DNA of 64,000 nt from Hemerocallis citrina (taxonomy: Eukaryota; Streptophyta; Magnoliopsida; Asparagales; Asphodelaceae): NCBI GenBank assembly GCA_017893485.1, contig CM030362.1, positions 38,472,984 to 38,536,983 on the forward strand, given 5' to 3'. Of this stretch, positions 34,201 to 44,571 are shown one piece after another. Position 1 is the stretch's first letter, and every line of letters begins with the position of its first letter. Under the pieces are notes generated by a model, which did not search any database, was not told where the DNA came from, and was given only the letters and a program-made list of their open reading frames with translations. The translations under genes and the position numbers were made by a program.

Positions 34201-34749
34201 TATGGGCTCAAGCAAGCCCCTAGAGCTTGGTACTCGAGACTCATCGGATATCTTTGCACTCTTGGTTTTGTCAGTTCCAAGGCCGACTCATCTCTGTTCA
34301 TAAGACAAACTGATGACTCAACTCTCTTTATTTTAATCTATGTTGATGACATAATTGTCACAGACACACCGGGGAATCATATCAACACACTCATAACCCA
34401 GCTTCAATCTACATTTGCGATCAAGGACCTGGGCCCATTGAGTTACTTTTTGGGTATCGAAGTCCTTCCAAATCGCAATGGCCTTTTTCTGTCTCAGCGC
34501 AAATACATTCTGGATCTGTTACAAAACACTAAGTTCGATGGCATCAAACCTATCACCACACCCCTGGCAGCAAACAGTCAACTCTCTCAACATGATGGGC
34601 CGACTCACAGTGATCCTACACAATATCGAAGTATTGTGGGATCCTTGCAATATCTATCTTTCACTCAACCAAACATTGCAGTCGCTGTCAACAAAGTATG
34701 TCAGTTCATGTATAACCCTCGTGAAGTCCATTGGTCTGCTGTTAAATGA
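31244..34749 (+). pseudogene. Copia gag-pol polyprotein, frameshifted, lacking RNase H
   Basis: One polyprotein for all element functions. Block 1 (31244-33064): gag (LISVKLDNNNYLLWLTKFRP), zinc knuckle CQLCGRKNHTIMEC, protease GPDSGATHHLTSDL, integrase zinc region (LWHHWLGHPMLK, FCHACRLSKSH) and core (LMDAFSRYTWVYPL, FQTDNGTEFKKF). A small insertion near 33045-33055 shifts the frame. Block 2 (to 33837) continues the integrase (MPLTFWGDAFFTSCYLINRL, FIGYSSTQKGYICY) to TAG at 33835-33837. Block 3 has RT (VGCKWIFRIKRKSDGTIDRY, LDVQNAFLHGYL, SLYGLKQAPRAWYSR, LIYVDDIIVT) and stops at 34747-34749. The RT catalytic box is intact, but RNase H is deleted. Start ATG 31244 lies 38 bases after the primer site. 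Confidence 0.92.
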
Positions 34750-34783
34750 ACCCTCGTGAAGTCCATTGGTCTGCTGTTAAACG
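34714..34783 (+). repeat. 35-bp tandem duplication at the end of the copia coding region
   Basis: AACCCTCGTGAAGTCCATTG and what follows occurs at 34714 and again at 34749. Being 35 bp it shifts the frame and brings the stop at 34747-34749 into use. Confidence 0.9.
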
Positions 34784-34859
34784 AATTCTTCGTTTTCCAA
34801 AACTCCACTTATATTATAGCTATTTAGCATTTGGCTTTTAAAAAAGAATGGGATGCGCC

Positions 34860-35400
34860 ACTATCGCGTAAACTAAAATTTGAGTAGACGGAAGATGATG
34901 TTTCATTTGACAATAATTTTTAAAAAAATATTTTTTTTTTGAGCCAGACGGAAGAAGATCTACCGTCTGATCGAGCGAAAAATGAAAAAAAATTAAAAAA
35001 TACCCAGACAGATGAAGATCTTCCGTCTTGGGTATTTTTTTCCTTTTTTTAAAAACAAATATGCCCAGCCCCAGAAGTTCTTTTTCCTTCTGGGCATTAT
35101 GTTTAATTTTTTTTATATTTATTTAATATAAAGAAAAGGACGAAAACTTAAAAGGAAAAAAAATTAAATAAAAGAAAGAGACGGAAGATGTTCTTCCGTC
35201 TCTTTCATTTATTTTTTTCTAAAAAAAATATATGAACTAGACGGAGGAACATCTACCGTCTACTTCTTCCGTCTTTCCAATTTTGACCATTCAACGCAAT
35301 AGACGGAATATATTCTTTTGTCTGTGGGAATTGCTTATTCGAAACAAATCGAACTTTTTCACAGACGGAAGATGATCGTCTGTCTTCTATAATTTGCAAA
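34860..35400. repeat. ~60-bp periodic palindrome array in the Harbinger-like element
   Basis: Palindromic cores related to GACGGAAGATnATCTTCCGTC start near 34887, 34947, 35007, 35180, 35240, 35302 and 35364. A diverged one (CCCAGAAG...CTTCTGGGC, about 35074-35095) sits in the larger gap. Similar cores occur in the element at 26439-27041. Confidence 0.75.
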
Positions 35401-35540
35401 TGCTATTTTACCCTGCTATATATAGCAGAATATTGTTTACTTTCGGCTATAAAGTAGCTTTTTAGCAGACGATAGTGGGAGAATTTTTCTTAAATTTTTC
35501 ATTTTATAAGTTTTTAGCAGACCGGTAGTGGATGCTCTTA

Positions 35541-36220
35541 AGGTGAGTAGTATGGAAAACTTGTGCAAACAGGGGTTGCAATTTACTTAAGTAGGATGTT
35601 TTTTTGTAGGCCTGTTAGTAAGATTCAAAAGCAGCCCGGTCCAACTCACTTATAAGTGGTTGGACTTGGGCATAAGACCCTCTTGATTGGTCCAACGTTC
35701 CAACTATAAAATTGACTTTATATGATGTTATAGCCAGGGGGTGGGACGTGGGCCGTGCATGTTGTAGTCCATGCCCAACCTATGGAAAAAGAGGTGGGTC
35801 GAGTCTGAGCTTAGATCGATAAGCCCATACATTATACCTATTGGGTTTGGACCGACCCACATGCCTAATAGGTCGGCACATTAAAACATTCATGTGTTTA
35901 TTTCAGTGTTTTATATCATGCATGCAGCATACGTAATGCGACTTCAGGTGTTTCATGTAGTAGCTATGATCCAACTTCAAATCAGATATAAAATGTGTGC
36001 TAGTGAGAAAAAAAAGTTAATTATTTGCATTCCAATCTCAAATTTGTCCAAATATACACATATTTGTGAAAATTTGATTCCCCACAAGTTACCACATTTT
36101 TCTAGGTGGATAAACTTATACATGAAGCAATATGCAACCCAAACCCAAAACTGAAGTTTTCTTTATATTCCTTGCCTCTTCATAACCACCACCACCCCCC
36201 TCTCTCTCTCTCTCCATTTC
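35541..36220. other. Unique DNA, no gene recognised
   Basis: The stretch at about 35600-35880 is rich in GGCCC/GACCC words and may be the decayed remnant of a DNA transposon, but no ends or duplication could be fixed. The rest is AT-rich with no coding signal. Confidence 0.5.
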
Positions 36221-36245
36221 ATAATAGCATGACTCATATAAAAAA

Positions 36246-36626
36246 ATGCTAAAATGAGATAGTGAGATGAGCGAGATGAAGATGTATTTTGTGAGATCGG
36301 CAATTTGAATGATCCAAATCTCGATCACACCGTTCATATCATTCTACATATCATCTAGTTGGTGTGTACAACATTTCAAGTGATTTTGAGACCTCTAGCC
36401 TATGCATCAAAGCGTTCAAATAAATGCATATACATGTATTTCACATCATCTTCATGATGTGTTGAACGCTTTGATGCAAAGGCTAGAGGTCTTCAAATCG
36501 CTTAAAGTTTTCTACACACCATCTAGATTACATGTAGAATGATGTGAACGGTGTGATCGAGATTTGGATGATTCAAATCATCCATCTCACAAAAAAATAC
36601 TCCATCTCACCATCTCATAATAGCAT
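36246..36626. mobile_element. Long-hairpin MITE, 381 bp
   Basis: The ends ATGCTAAAATGAGATAGTGAG and CTCACCATCTCATAATAGCAT are inverted, and the similarity continues almost to the centre (near 36430). Both arms contain AAATCTCGATCACACCGTTCA and ACCTCTAGCCT..GCATCAAAGCG in opposite orientation, giving arms of roughly 180 bp. A 14-bp direct repeat ATAATAGCATGACT (36221-36234 and 36617-36630) overlaps the right end. The target duplication is unclear. Confidence 0.75.

Positions 36627-36630
<4 letters not shown>

Positions 36631-36700
<70 letters not shown>
36631..36700. repeat. (TA)n microsatellite
   Basis: About 35 TA units directly after the hairpin MITE. Confidence 0.95.
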
Positions 36701-36705
<5 letters not shown>

Positions 36706-37015
36706 GTAATCTAGATGTAATCTAGTCTCGAACTGGAGACATCCCTTTACCCATCACATACTCTTTACAAATTACTTCTAGTAGCACAAACTTTTATTTT
36801 TTATGAGTGATAATTTTGTAAATAATTATGTCATAAATAAATTTAAACTTTGAGGGTATTATGATAACTATCAACTGTTGAGTAAATGAATGGTTAATAT
36901 AATTCTCGCTTAAAAATGAATAGTTGAAATTAAATGGTCGAATGAATGTCTACAAATTATATCTTGTTTACAAATAACAACCTCAATTCTCTCATTGTAA
37001 TAGTAGAGATTAGAT
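36697..37015. repeat. Dispersed repeat, copy B
   Basis: Second copy of the repeat at 30374-30695, same orientation, with scattered substitutions. Like copy A it directly follows another mobile feature, here the (TA)n tract. Confidence 0.75.
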
Positions 37016-37136
37016 ATAATAAAATTGCAAAATTAGTAGTAATAAGTTGAATTTTTTACAATATAAGATATGTATATTAGGCAGTTCTTATAATTAATAC
37101 TCCAAAAAGTGAAGCAGAAGACCAAGCCATAAATTT

Positions 37137-37300
37137 GGCCTTTGTTTGGTTGGAGGGGAATGGTGGGGAAGGGAGGGGAGGGAAGGGAAGGAGAGGGATT
37201 TTTTTAAACATTTCTTGTTTGGTTCATTTTTTAGGAGGGGAGGGGAATGGAGGGGGTGCAAAATTCCTTCTGAGCCAATTTTGGCTCCCCTCCAATTGTA
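37137..37300. mobile_element. Left part of a G-rich MITE
   Basis: GGCCTTTGTTTGGTTGGAGG is followed by several GAGGGGA-type runs and a second TTGTTTGGTTCA. An inverted counterpart lies at 41160-41338, so the two may be the ends of one element split by later insertions. Confidence 0.5.
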
Positions 37301-40300
37301 ACACTACAAAATTGAAAATTATAATTTTGTCCTCGTGTGTTACGCACGTGTATTTTGTAACGTATTTTCACCATGTATTCGAATTTCCGACTATTTATGC
37401 ATTTCTTATATTGATTTTATCCTATTTTGAGTCAACTAAAATATAATATTTTAATCTCTGTATTTTACGTATTTTTTATGTATTTTCGATACACGTATCA
37501 ATTACATATTTTTCCATCACTAAGTGTGATATTTCTATGTGTATTTATTATTTATTTTTCGTGTTCGAACTCGTTTTATAAAATGAAATTTTATTTTCCC
37601 CTATTTTGATTAGAAATGCATTTTTGATTTTTTGCACGTATGATGCACGTGCAAATTTTTATTCTCATTTTGTTGTTCTCATTAATCTATTTTTAGCATG
37701 CATAACTTATTTAGCCTTTTTAGTTAATCCATGGACCAAAAAGATTCAAATCTAGCTCATTAGGAGAAGAGCCTACTAGATAATTAAACTAATTAATTAA
37801 AATTAGAGCCCATGGATCAAGCCCACTAATTATAATCTAATTTAAAAGTGAACATACACACGACAAGTTACCATTTTTGTGCACACTTAGAATTGTCACA
37901 AATTATACTTAAATTTGTGAGTGTACATGTGTGCATATGCACAAATGTATCTAGCCGGTTTTCTATGCTAGGGGTGGTCGGTTTTCATACAAGGGAGAGA
38001 GAGGATGAATTTAAGTTCATGAAGAGTGTGGAGATGAAGGGTTGTAGGTTTTAGGAGTTAGGAAAGTAAAATGTCATATGAATTAATTTGAAGAATTATT
38101 AGGATGAAATTTTTGTACTTTAAACCCTCCCAAAATCCTATAAATAGAGCCATATTTCTCACATTTCTCTTGCACCAAACATATAATCAAAAGAGAAAGA
38201 AAGAAAAGAAAGAGAGAAAGAAAAGAAAGAGGGTGAGAGTTCTTTTGTTTTGAAGAAGAAGCTTGCTAGGAGAAGGAGCTTGCTAGGAGAAGGAAGTCAT
38301 TACTAGGAGTTGTCTTAGAGCTAGAAGTAGCGCCACATTCTTTCCTTTCAATTTGTTCAAGCTTCACATAAGGTGGGTGATCTCCTTACTTTCTAACATA
38401 GGATATTGCATGCTAAAGATGAGTAGAATGTTTGTATGAATAAATAGATTCATGTTAGTATAAAATGATATGTTGTTGTTGTACCTTGCTAACTAAAGAA
38501 AAAGAATTACTTGATATATGAACCATGCTAATATGTTTGCATAATCTTGTGTTTACAATAGTGTTGACATATGAGAATAATTTCAATGTGAAATTTATGA
38601 ATGAAAATCATGCTAGTATAATAGGTTGTAAAAGTAGTTTTGTTATGACAAACACCATGTTAATGAAAGAAAGAAATTCTTGTGTATACCATGTTAGTAA
38701 GTTGCAAAATTTTGTGTTTACTGTTGACCACATTAAGCTTTATAATTAAGAAGAAAAAAAAATGAAATTTCGTTAGTTTATAATGTGTCGACATATGTAT
38801 GATCTATTTTTTTTAAAAGAATGGGAACTATTGCATGCATCTTTGTTCAAGAACATTCGTTATAAAATGTAATTTGTGTCAAAGTGAGATTATAACCAAT
38901 AGTCACAGACACTAGTTCCTTTTCTTTTGTAAATTTTAGTTTTGAAAAGAAAAAAAATCCAAGTTTTGTGAAAAATAAAGAGAACTATCTAGATAATGAA
39001 AAATAGAGTTTTAATAAAATGAAAATTTAGTGTTTACTATCTTTTAGTTCTAATATCAAGGAAAAGTTTATTTCTAAAATTTTTTCGAAAGATTTTGATC
39101 TTTTGAATAAACACATTTCATGGAAAAAGAAACACTTTATAGATAGTTGAACAAAAAGAACATTTGTGCTTTTCTAAACAGAAAATACACATAGACTTAC
39201 TGGTTAGCCACTGCAAAATAAAAAATACTGTTGTGATAGGTCTTGGGTTCGAAACTTGATAGCCACATCTATTTCTTTATTCTCTTTTGAAAATTTTTCG
39301 AAAACCCAGAATCAATTTATAAAGATTTCGGCTTAGAATAATGACACCTAAGTCCAATGGACTTACTAGTTAGTTGGTCCGGGTTTGGGCATTGACTGCC
39401 TTGACCAAGGGGGTAGGGGTTCGAAACCCGAGCACCTCCTTTGTTTTTTTTTTTTTTTTGTTAAAACCTCTTTTATACATATATGAAGATTTTAATCGTA
39501 GAGTATAAAGTTTAGTATTAATATAAATTGAAATGGAAATATTAAGTGATAGTTTTGAAGTATAAAAGTAATAAATTTTGAGAATAAAATCATGTGATGG
39601 AAAGTAGAATTTTAATCTTTTAAGAATAATTACACTTGTATCATGTTTAAGAAAAAGCTTGTGAATTTAAACTTAGATTTGTTACAACAAATTCATGTAG
39701 TAAACTTGTGTTTGTGAATAAACGAATAGATCATGAATAGTGGCAAGAATTGATTTTTTGTGAATGAATCGAAAGATGAAATTATGATGAGCTTAAGACA
39801 TTTGATTATTGAGGATATGAATACCCATGATGCTTGTACATGAAAACTGAGATTTAGAGTTAGTGAAACTTCATTACCGGCATTATTGAAATAAAAGATA
39901 TTGAGATGTGATTTTTGAAGATGTGGCCATCTTGATAAAAGTTGATTAAGTCCAGTAGAAGCAAAAAATAATTCTAGGTTGGAAAATTATTCATGTCTAG
40001 AAATAAAGTAAGTAGGCACTTAAGTGAAGTTGTAGTAAACCTGGGCAAACGTAAGTGGGGTGCTCTATATAGTCGGCGGTGGACTCCGAGGCTATAGACA
40101 CAGTTGGTGGACTGAGGTTGCTCCGTGGAAGACGGGTTTTTTTATATTTAAATCCGGGACTATGAGGATGGATCATCGGTGGACTCCGGGATCTTGAGTA
40201 GTCGGACGGATAGTTTCGTTTTACCATACTCCCATGTATATACGTATACCGAGACTAGAGGGTCACTTGTGGGATGATTCGCACGATGTTGGATCTGTTA

Positions 40301-40488
40301 TAACAGTCAGCGGTGGACTCCGGAGCTGGGATTCAAATTTGTGGAATGATCTGAATCTTATTTATCACAGGGTAGTTATCATGGCGAGGGATCGAGCCCT
40401 TTATTGTGGAATACGTAGGTGCTTGCCCTCGGACCTATGTAGTATGGGATGCATAGACACCGAACAAGTGTGCATTAGTCCTAAAAAG
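37300..40488 (+). mobile_element. Large LTR-like element, copy 3, opposite orientation and truncated
   Basis: In reverse complement it follows copies 1 and 2. Shared blocks are the GCACGTGCAA motif (about 37640), GCCGGTTTT..GGTCGG (about 37955-37985), a TATA box CCTATAAATAGAGCC (38137-38151), the paired tRNA-like modules, and TATGTAGTATGGGATGCATAG (about 40436-40457). About 300 bp at its 3' end, up to the GGGGCGTTACA terminus, are missing, and its left end is diverged. No coding sequence is seen. Confidence 0.65.
39195..39445 (+). other. Pair of tRNA-like modules in large LTR copy 3
   Basis: The first module (about 39195-39270) has ACTGGTTAGCCACTG and GGGTTCGAAACTT. The second (about 39340-39445) has TAGTTAGTTGGTC and GGGGTTCGAAACCCGAGC. 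Order, spacing and position relative to the TATA box match the other two copies. Confidence 0.5.
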
Positions 40489-40555
40489 CAGATCCTCTCT
40501 CTCTCCCACTCGCCCTCTCTCTTTCCCCCCCATGGTAAAAAAAAAGTTTTCCATG

Positions 40556-40606
<51 letters not shown>

Positions 40607-41159
40607 GAAAAAATTTCTCTTTGTCCATAATCTATAAGCTTTACTCTATTCCCCCCCTCCCCCCCCCCCTGTTTTGACGTACATCCATTGATATAGCCGA
40701 CACTATTTTGATGAAAAGTTACTGGTTCAATGACTGCAACGAATGGAAAGAGAACCAAATGCATGCATTTAAAAAAATTGTGTTAATAGAAAATGAATTA
40801 GCAGCAGGTCATTAGATTATATAGTAGTGTATAAAGTGAGATTAGACTTTTGACTACATCACTGCAGATTCAAGTCAACCCGCGTGGCTAAGTGAGGAAA
40901 TGAAGATGGATTAATAATTATTAATTCTTTTTAATATAAAAGTCAACCATATGAAATGGGCAGGGCCTTATCAGCTCAGCACCAGCAGGCTATACAGCAC
41001 GACCTATCCTTGGGAATATGAGTCCTTCTGGAACTTTTGTTTCATTCAAAATTTCAATTTCATCGTGGCTAATTGTATCTGCCTTCATTATTTTGTTTAT
41101 TGGTCTTCATTATTTTGTTTATATTATCAAGTTAGAATTAGAACTAGTAATGCATAGGC
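40489..41159. other. Unique DNA with (TA)n and C-run tracts
   Basis: Contains CT-rich DNA, a (TA)n tract at about 40557-40604, a C-run near 40650-40670 and otherwise AT-rich DNA. No gene or transposon end recognised. Confidence 0.6.
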
Positions 41160-41338
41160 TCTCCTAAAATGTAAAAGAGTATAAAAGTAATTTAATTATA
41201 AAATCTCTTTTCCTCCTTGTGAACCAAACAAGAAGATAATTATTTCACCCCTCTCCCTCCCCTCCTTTTAACCAAACAGAGTTTTGATTAAAATCTCTCC
41301 CCTCCCCTCCCCTCCTTTGAACCAAACAGAACAGAGCC
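41160..41338. mobile_element. Right part of a G-rich MITE (inverted relative to 37137)
   Basis: Two CCCCTCC...AACCAAACAGA blocks (near 41255-41280 and 41298-41332) are the inverse of the TTTGGTT...GAGGGG blocks at 37141-37260. Confidence 0.5.
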
Positions 41339-41869
41339 TAGAGCGATCCCAATGGATCGCTATAACACCCCCCCCCCCCCAACCGTTCCTTAAAGGTGGG
41401 CCCCGTTCGGCATTTTTTTTTGGTGACTTGAGAATGGAACAGCATTTATGCGGTTCCATCCTCAAACCGCAAATGTGGTTTCTTTTGCAAAAACCCCCTC
41501 CCCACATTATCTTTTTGCCTTATATTAAAACTCATTTGTTTGATTAGTTTATTTGAACTTCTTTTAATTATTTTATTTGTAGATAATAATAAACAATAAT
41601 TATACAATTGTTATTTTTTCAACGAGATCTTTAATATGAGACTAATATTGGATATCTTCATGATTTATTCTAAGTGTATTATCTCTTTCTTAGTAAATGT
41701 ATTATCTATTTCTAATTCATTGTATTATATCTTTTTAATTATTTGTATTAACTATTTGCATTCAAAAAATTAGTTTTGTGCCCAAAAAAATAATTTAAAA
41801 AAAATTACAAATTATTTTCAATATCAACTTCTTCCGGAACAAAAAAGGAAGGAGGTATTAGCCTTAACA
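41339..41869. other. Non-coding DNA before the LINE, probably including its 5' UTR
   Basis: Includes a C-run near 41370 and a small inverted repeat GAATGGAACAG...GCGGTTCCATCCTC (41431-41465). The LINE's true 5' end is not visible; it may start near 41790-41830. Confidence 0.5.
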
Positions 41870-44508
41870 ATGAGAGCGAGAGAGGAGCGAGAGAGAGGAT
41901 CAAGGGAGGAAAGGTACGCGAGAGGCGCTAGAGAGGAAAGAGCTCCCCCTACACATAAGGGCGCCTCCTTACCTGACATCACTCAACACTCCAACTTCCA
42001 CAGCAGACATCTCCAGCACTCTGGGTTAGAAACTGACAGGACAATGGCGAAAAGAAGAAGGGAAGATGAGGCGGAAAGGAATGAGCAGAGGAGAGACGAT
42101 GCTAGGAGGGACTACGAACTCTCGAATGGATCGAGAGACCGTATTTCCCACACTGTTCCTCATTCTTCCCATAGAGGGAAGATGAGCGAAGTTCCTCATT
42201 CTTCCCATAGAGGGAAGATGAGCGAATATCACAGCAGCGCTGCGGCTGGAGGAAAGGGTTGGGCAAAGATAGATGAGCCGGAGGTTAGAGAAGAGGATCT
42301 AGATTGCAAACACACCTCCTATCTGGACGCTGCCAAGGGGGCGGCGAGGAGGGTATCCCCGACTAGAGTTTCCACTAGAAGACGATCTCCGACCATCACC
42401 AAAAAAGATGAAGAAGGGGAATGGGTACTGGTGCGATCTCGTAAAACAATCAAAGCAACCAAGCGGCAGTCGAGGATTGAGTCGGCGTCGGAGGGGGAGG
42501 GGCAGCGGTGTCATAAGTGCGCACAATGGGGGCATACGTTGTCGCAATGCAACTTTGATTGGTTCTGCTACGCTTGCCGTAAGTCTGGCCATATTTCTCG
42601 AGATTGCCCTAGCTTCAAGAGGCTTCCAACCCCTACGCCAGCTATCCCAACAGCCGGAGATTCGATCAACTCTCACAGTAGCAGAACTCAGGAAAGCTTC
42701 GCTGGCGGTAGAGCAATGGTGAAGGCCGTGATCACTCCAACCCCACTCATGGCTGAGTTTGAAAGGAGATTTCGCTCGTGCTGCGTTATCAAGATACAAA
42801 GTGGGAATCCAGTTGCGGAGGAGATTGAACGCTGGCTGCTCACAAACATCACGCCGAACGAGTCCCTTCAGTGGAGGGTTCAGCGACTGAACATTAGCTC
42901 TTTTTTCGTCCACTGTCACGACGAGACGAGGCTGAACGAAGTGCTGGGTAAAAGAGGAATGGGCTCCGACGACTACTATGTTACTTTCACCCAATGGTCG
43001 CGCAACCTCGGCGCTTTGAAAGCGAACGAGCTTCCATCGATATGGATACGCCTGTTCAATTTCCCTCTACACTGCTGGCTTCGATCGGGGTTCCAGAACC
43101 TCGTGCGAGCATTTGGTTTTCTTCAGGAGGTAGATAGAGCGACGATCACACAGGAGCGGAGAGAATTTGCTCGTATCAGAGTGGGTTGTGAGAATTTCTC
43201 CGACATTCCTTCGATGGTTCAAGTGGAGTTCGAGGGGGTGTTTTATGAGGTTAAATTGATCGTGGAGAAGAAGAAGAACGTCTCGTTCGGTAAAGTTTCG
43301 ATGCGGGAAGACAACGAGCGTTCAGATGATAGGAAAAAGGAGGGGATCAACGTCTGTCGAAGGTAGACGATGAAGGTGGTCCGTCCGATCCAACAGATCA
43401 AGATCGTGGCCGTTCATTTTCCATCAAGACTCAGGAGAAGATTTCGATCTAAGATCAGTACGGTTCTAATCTCAATGCTAACTTTCAAAAAAATGTACGG
43501 CGAGCGGAATTCACGGAGACAGCTAAGGAGCGACCGGTCCCTCAACGGCGTGATGGGAAGAGCCAACGGATTGATGGGTCAGAGGGTGATGGCAAGGACG
43601 TACGTATTACTGGGATTTTGAAGGGGGTGCCACGCGTGGGTCTTGAAAAAGGGGAGCGGATTTCGATGCCAGTCCCAGATATCGCACTGCTGTCGAAGGA
43701 AGACTTACAGGCTTCGATCCAACAGGCCATTGAAGCCATCGTCAAGCAGGGGGGTTTTGGCGCGTCATTTCGAAAGGAAGAAGAGAGGACGGTGTTGGAA
43801 GTGGGCCAGGCGAGTGGGAATGGGCCGCAAGCACAGGATTTAATTGGGCCTTTAGTGCTTACGGATCCTTTAATTGATGAAGATCCACATGGGCCGGGTT
43901 ATGCAGCAATTGAGGATCAGGAACATGTACATGTCGATAATTTAGAATTGGCTTCTGCTGAGGGTGAAGATGCGATAGGGGAAAACGATAGTAGGCTACT
44001 GGGAGCTATGGAAGGAATTGAAGAAGGCAATGCTGTCGACCTCTCGGAATCAGAGCAATCCTTATAGCAGAGCCACAACGCATTAGATTCGGAGCAAATC
44101 AATGGCATGATAGGGGTTTTGGATGGTCTACACAGCGGCGGAAGCACTTATTATTCGGAGCACGAAAAATGGGCTAAACAGGTTAGAGAGTTGGCTGGAG
44201 GAGAGACGGGGGAGGGCGCAGGGGGCAGCGGGGTGAAATATAGTGTCGAATATCAGCGAAAGAGCAAAAGGCAGTTAGACAAATGGGGATCGGGAGGACC
44301 AAGCGAAGATGATTTGATTAGAGCGGCGACAAAGACTAGAGAGCCAACATCTGCATGCCAAGGTATCTCTTCGAGTCATTTTTCGGTATTAGATATTTTA
44401 AATGATGATTCTCTCATTTATTTTGCTAGTCTTTACGGTCTAGCCATGGGGTCCAATAGAGATGAGCAATTGTTCCATGTTGATATTATTAGAGGGAGGT
44501 CACCATGA
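41870..44508 (+). pseudogene. LINE ORF1 (nucleic-acid-binding gag-like protein), broken
   Basis: ORF1 binds the LINE RNA. The N-terminus is Arg/Glu-rich and includes a direct repeat of VPHSSHRGKMSE. Two CCHC knuckles follow (CHKCAQWGHTLSQC and CYACRKSGHISRDC), then the globular domain found in plant LINE ORF1 (FERRFRSCCVIKIQSGNPVA, IWIRLFNFPLHCWLRSGFQN). The first frame ends at 43364-43366. The reading then continues in another frame from about 43369 (TGILKGVPRVGLEKGERI) with a TAA near 43450 and TAG at 44065-44067, and runs on to 44508. The knuckles precede the globular domain here. Confidence 0.85.
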
Positions 44509-44571
44509 GAGTTAGAATAAGGATGGGTATCAGGTTGAGGGGTTTAGGTGTTAGGGTAGTCAATAGTTTTT

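Larger units (their letters stand above)
30910..34809 (+). mobile_element. Ty1/copia retrotransposon, 3' end deleted, TSD TATAT
   Basis: The 5' LTR (30910-31194) is followed at once by an initiator-Met type primer site and a gag-pol gene. The 3' end keeps only the last ~15 bases of the LTR (CCAAAACTCCACT, ending 34809). RNase H and nearly all of the 3' LTR are missing. The target duplication TATAT is perfect (30905-30909 and 34810-34814), so the loss was internal and happened after insertion. Confidence 0.88.
30882..35537. mobile_element. Harbinger-like DNA element (about 0.75 kb without its copia insertion), TSD TTA
   Basis: The ends GAGCATCCACTATTCG and ACCGGTAGTGGATGCTC are inverted repeats, flanked by TTA at 30879-30881 and 35538-35540, as for PIF/Harbinger elements. 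A copia retrotransposon (30910-34809) sits near its left end. The rest (34815-35537) is non-coding and holds a ~60-bp periodic series of palindromes around GACGGAAGATnATCTTCCGTC. No transposase gene. Confidence 0.75.
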
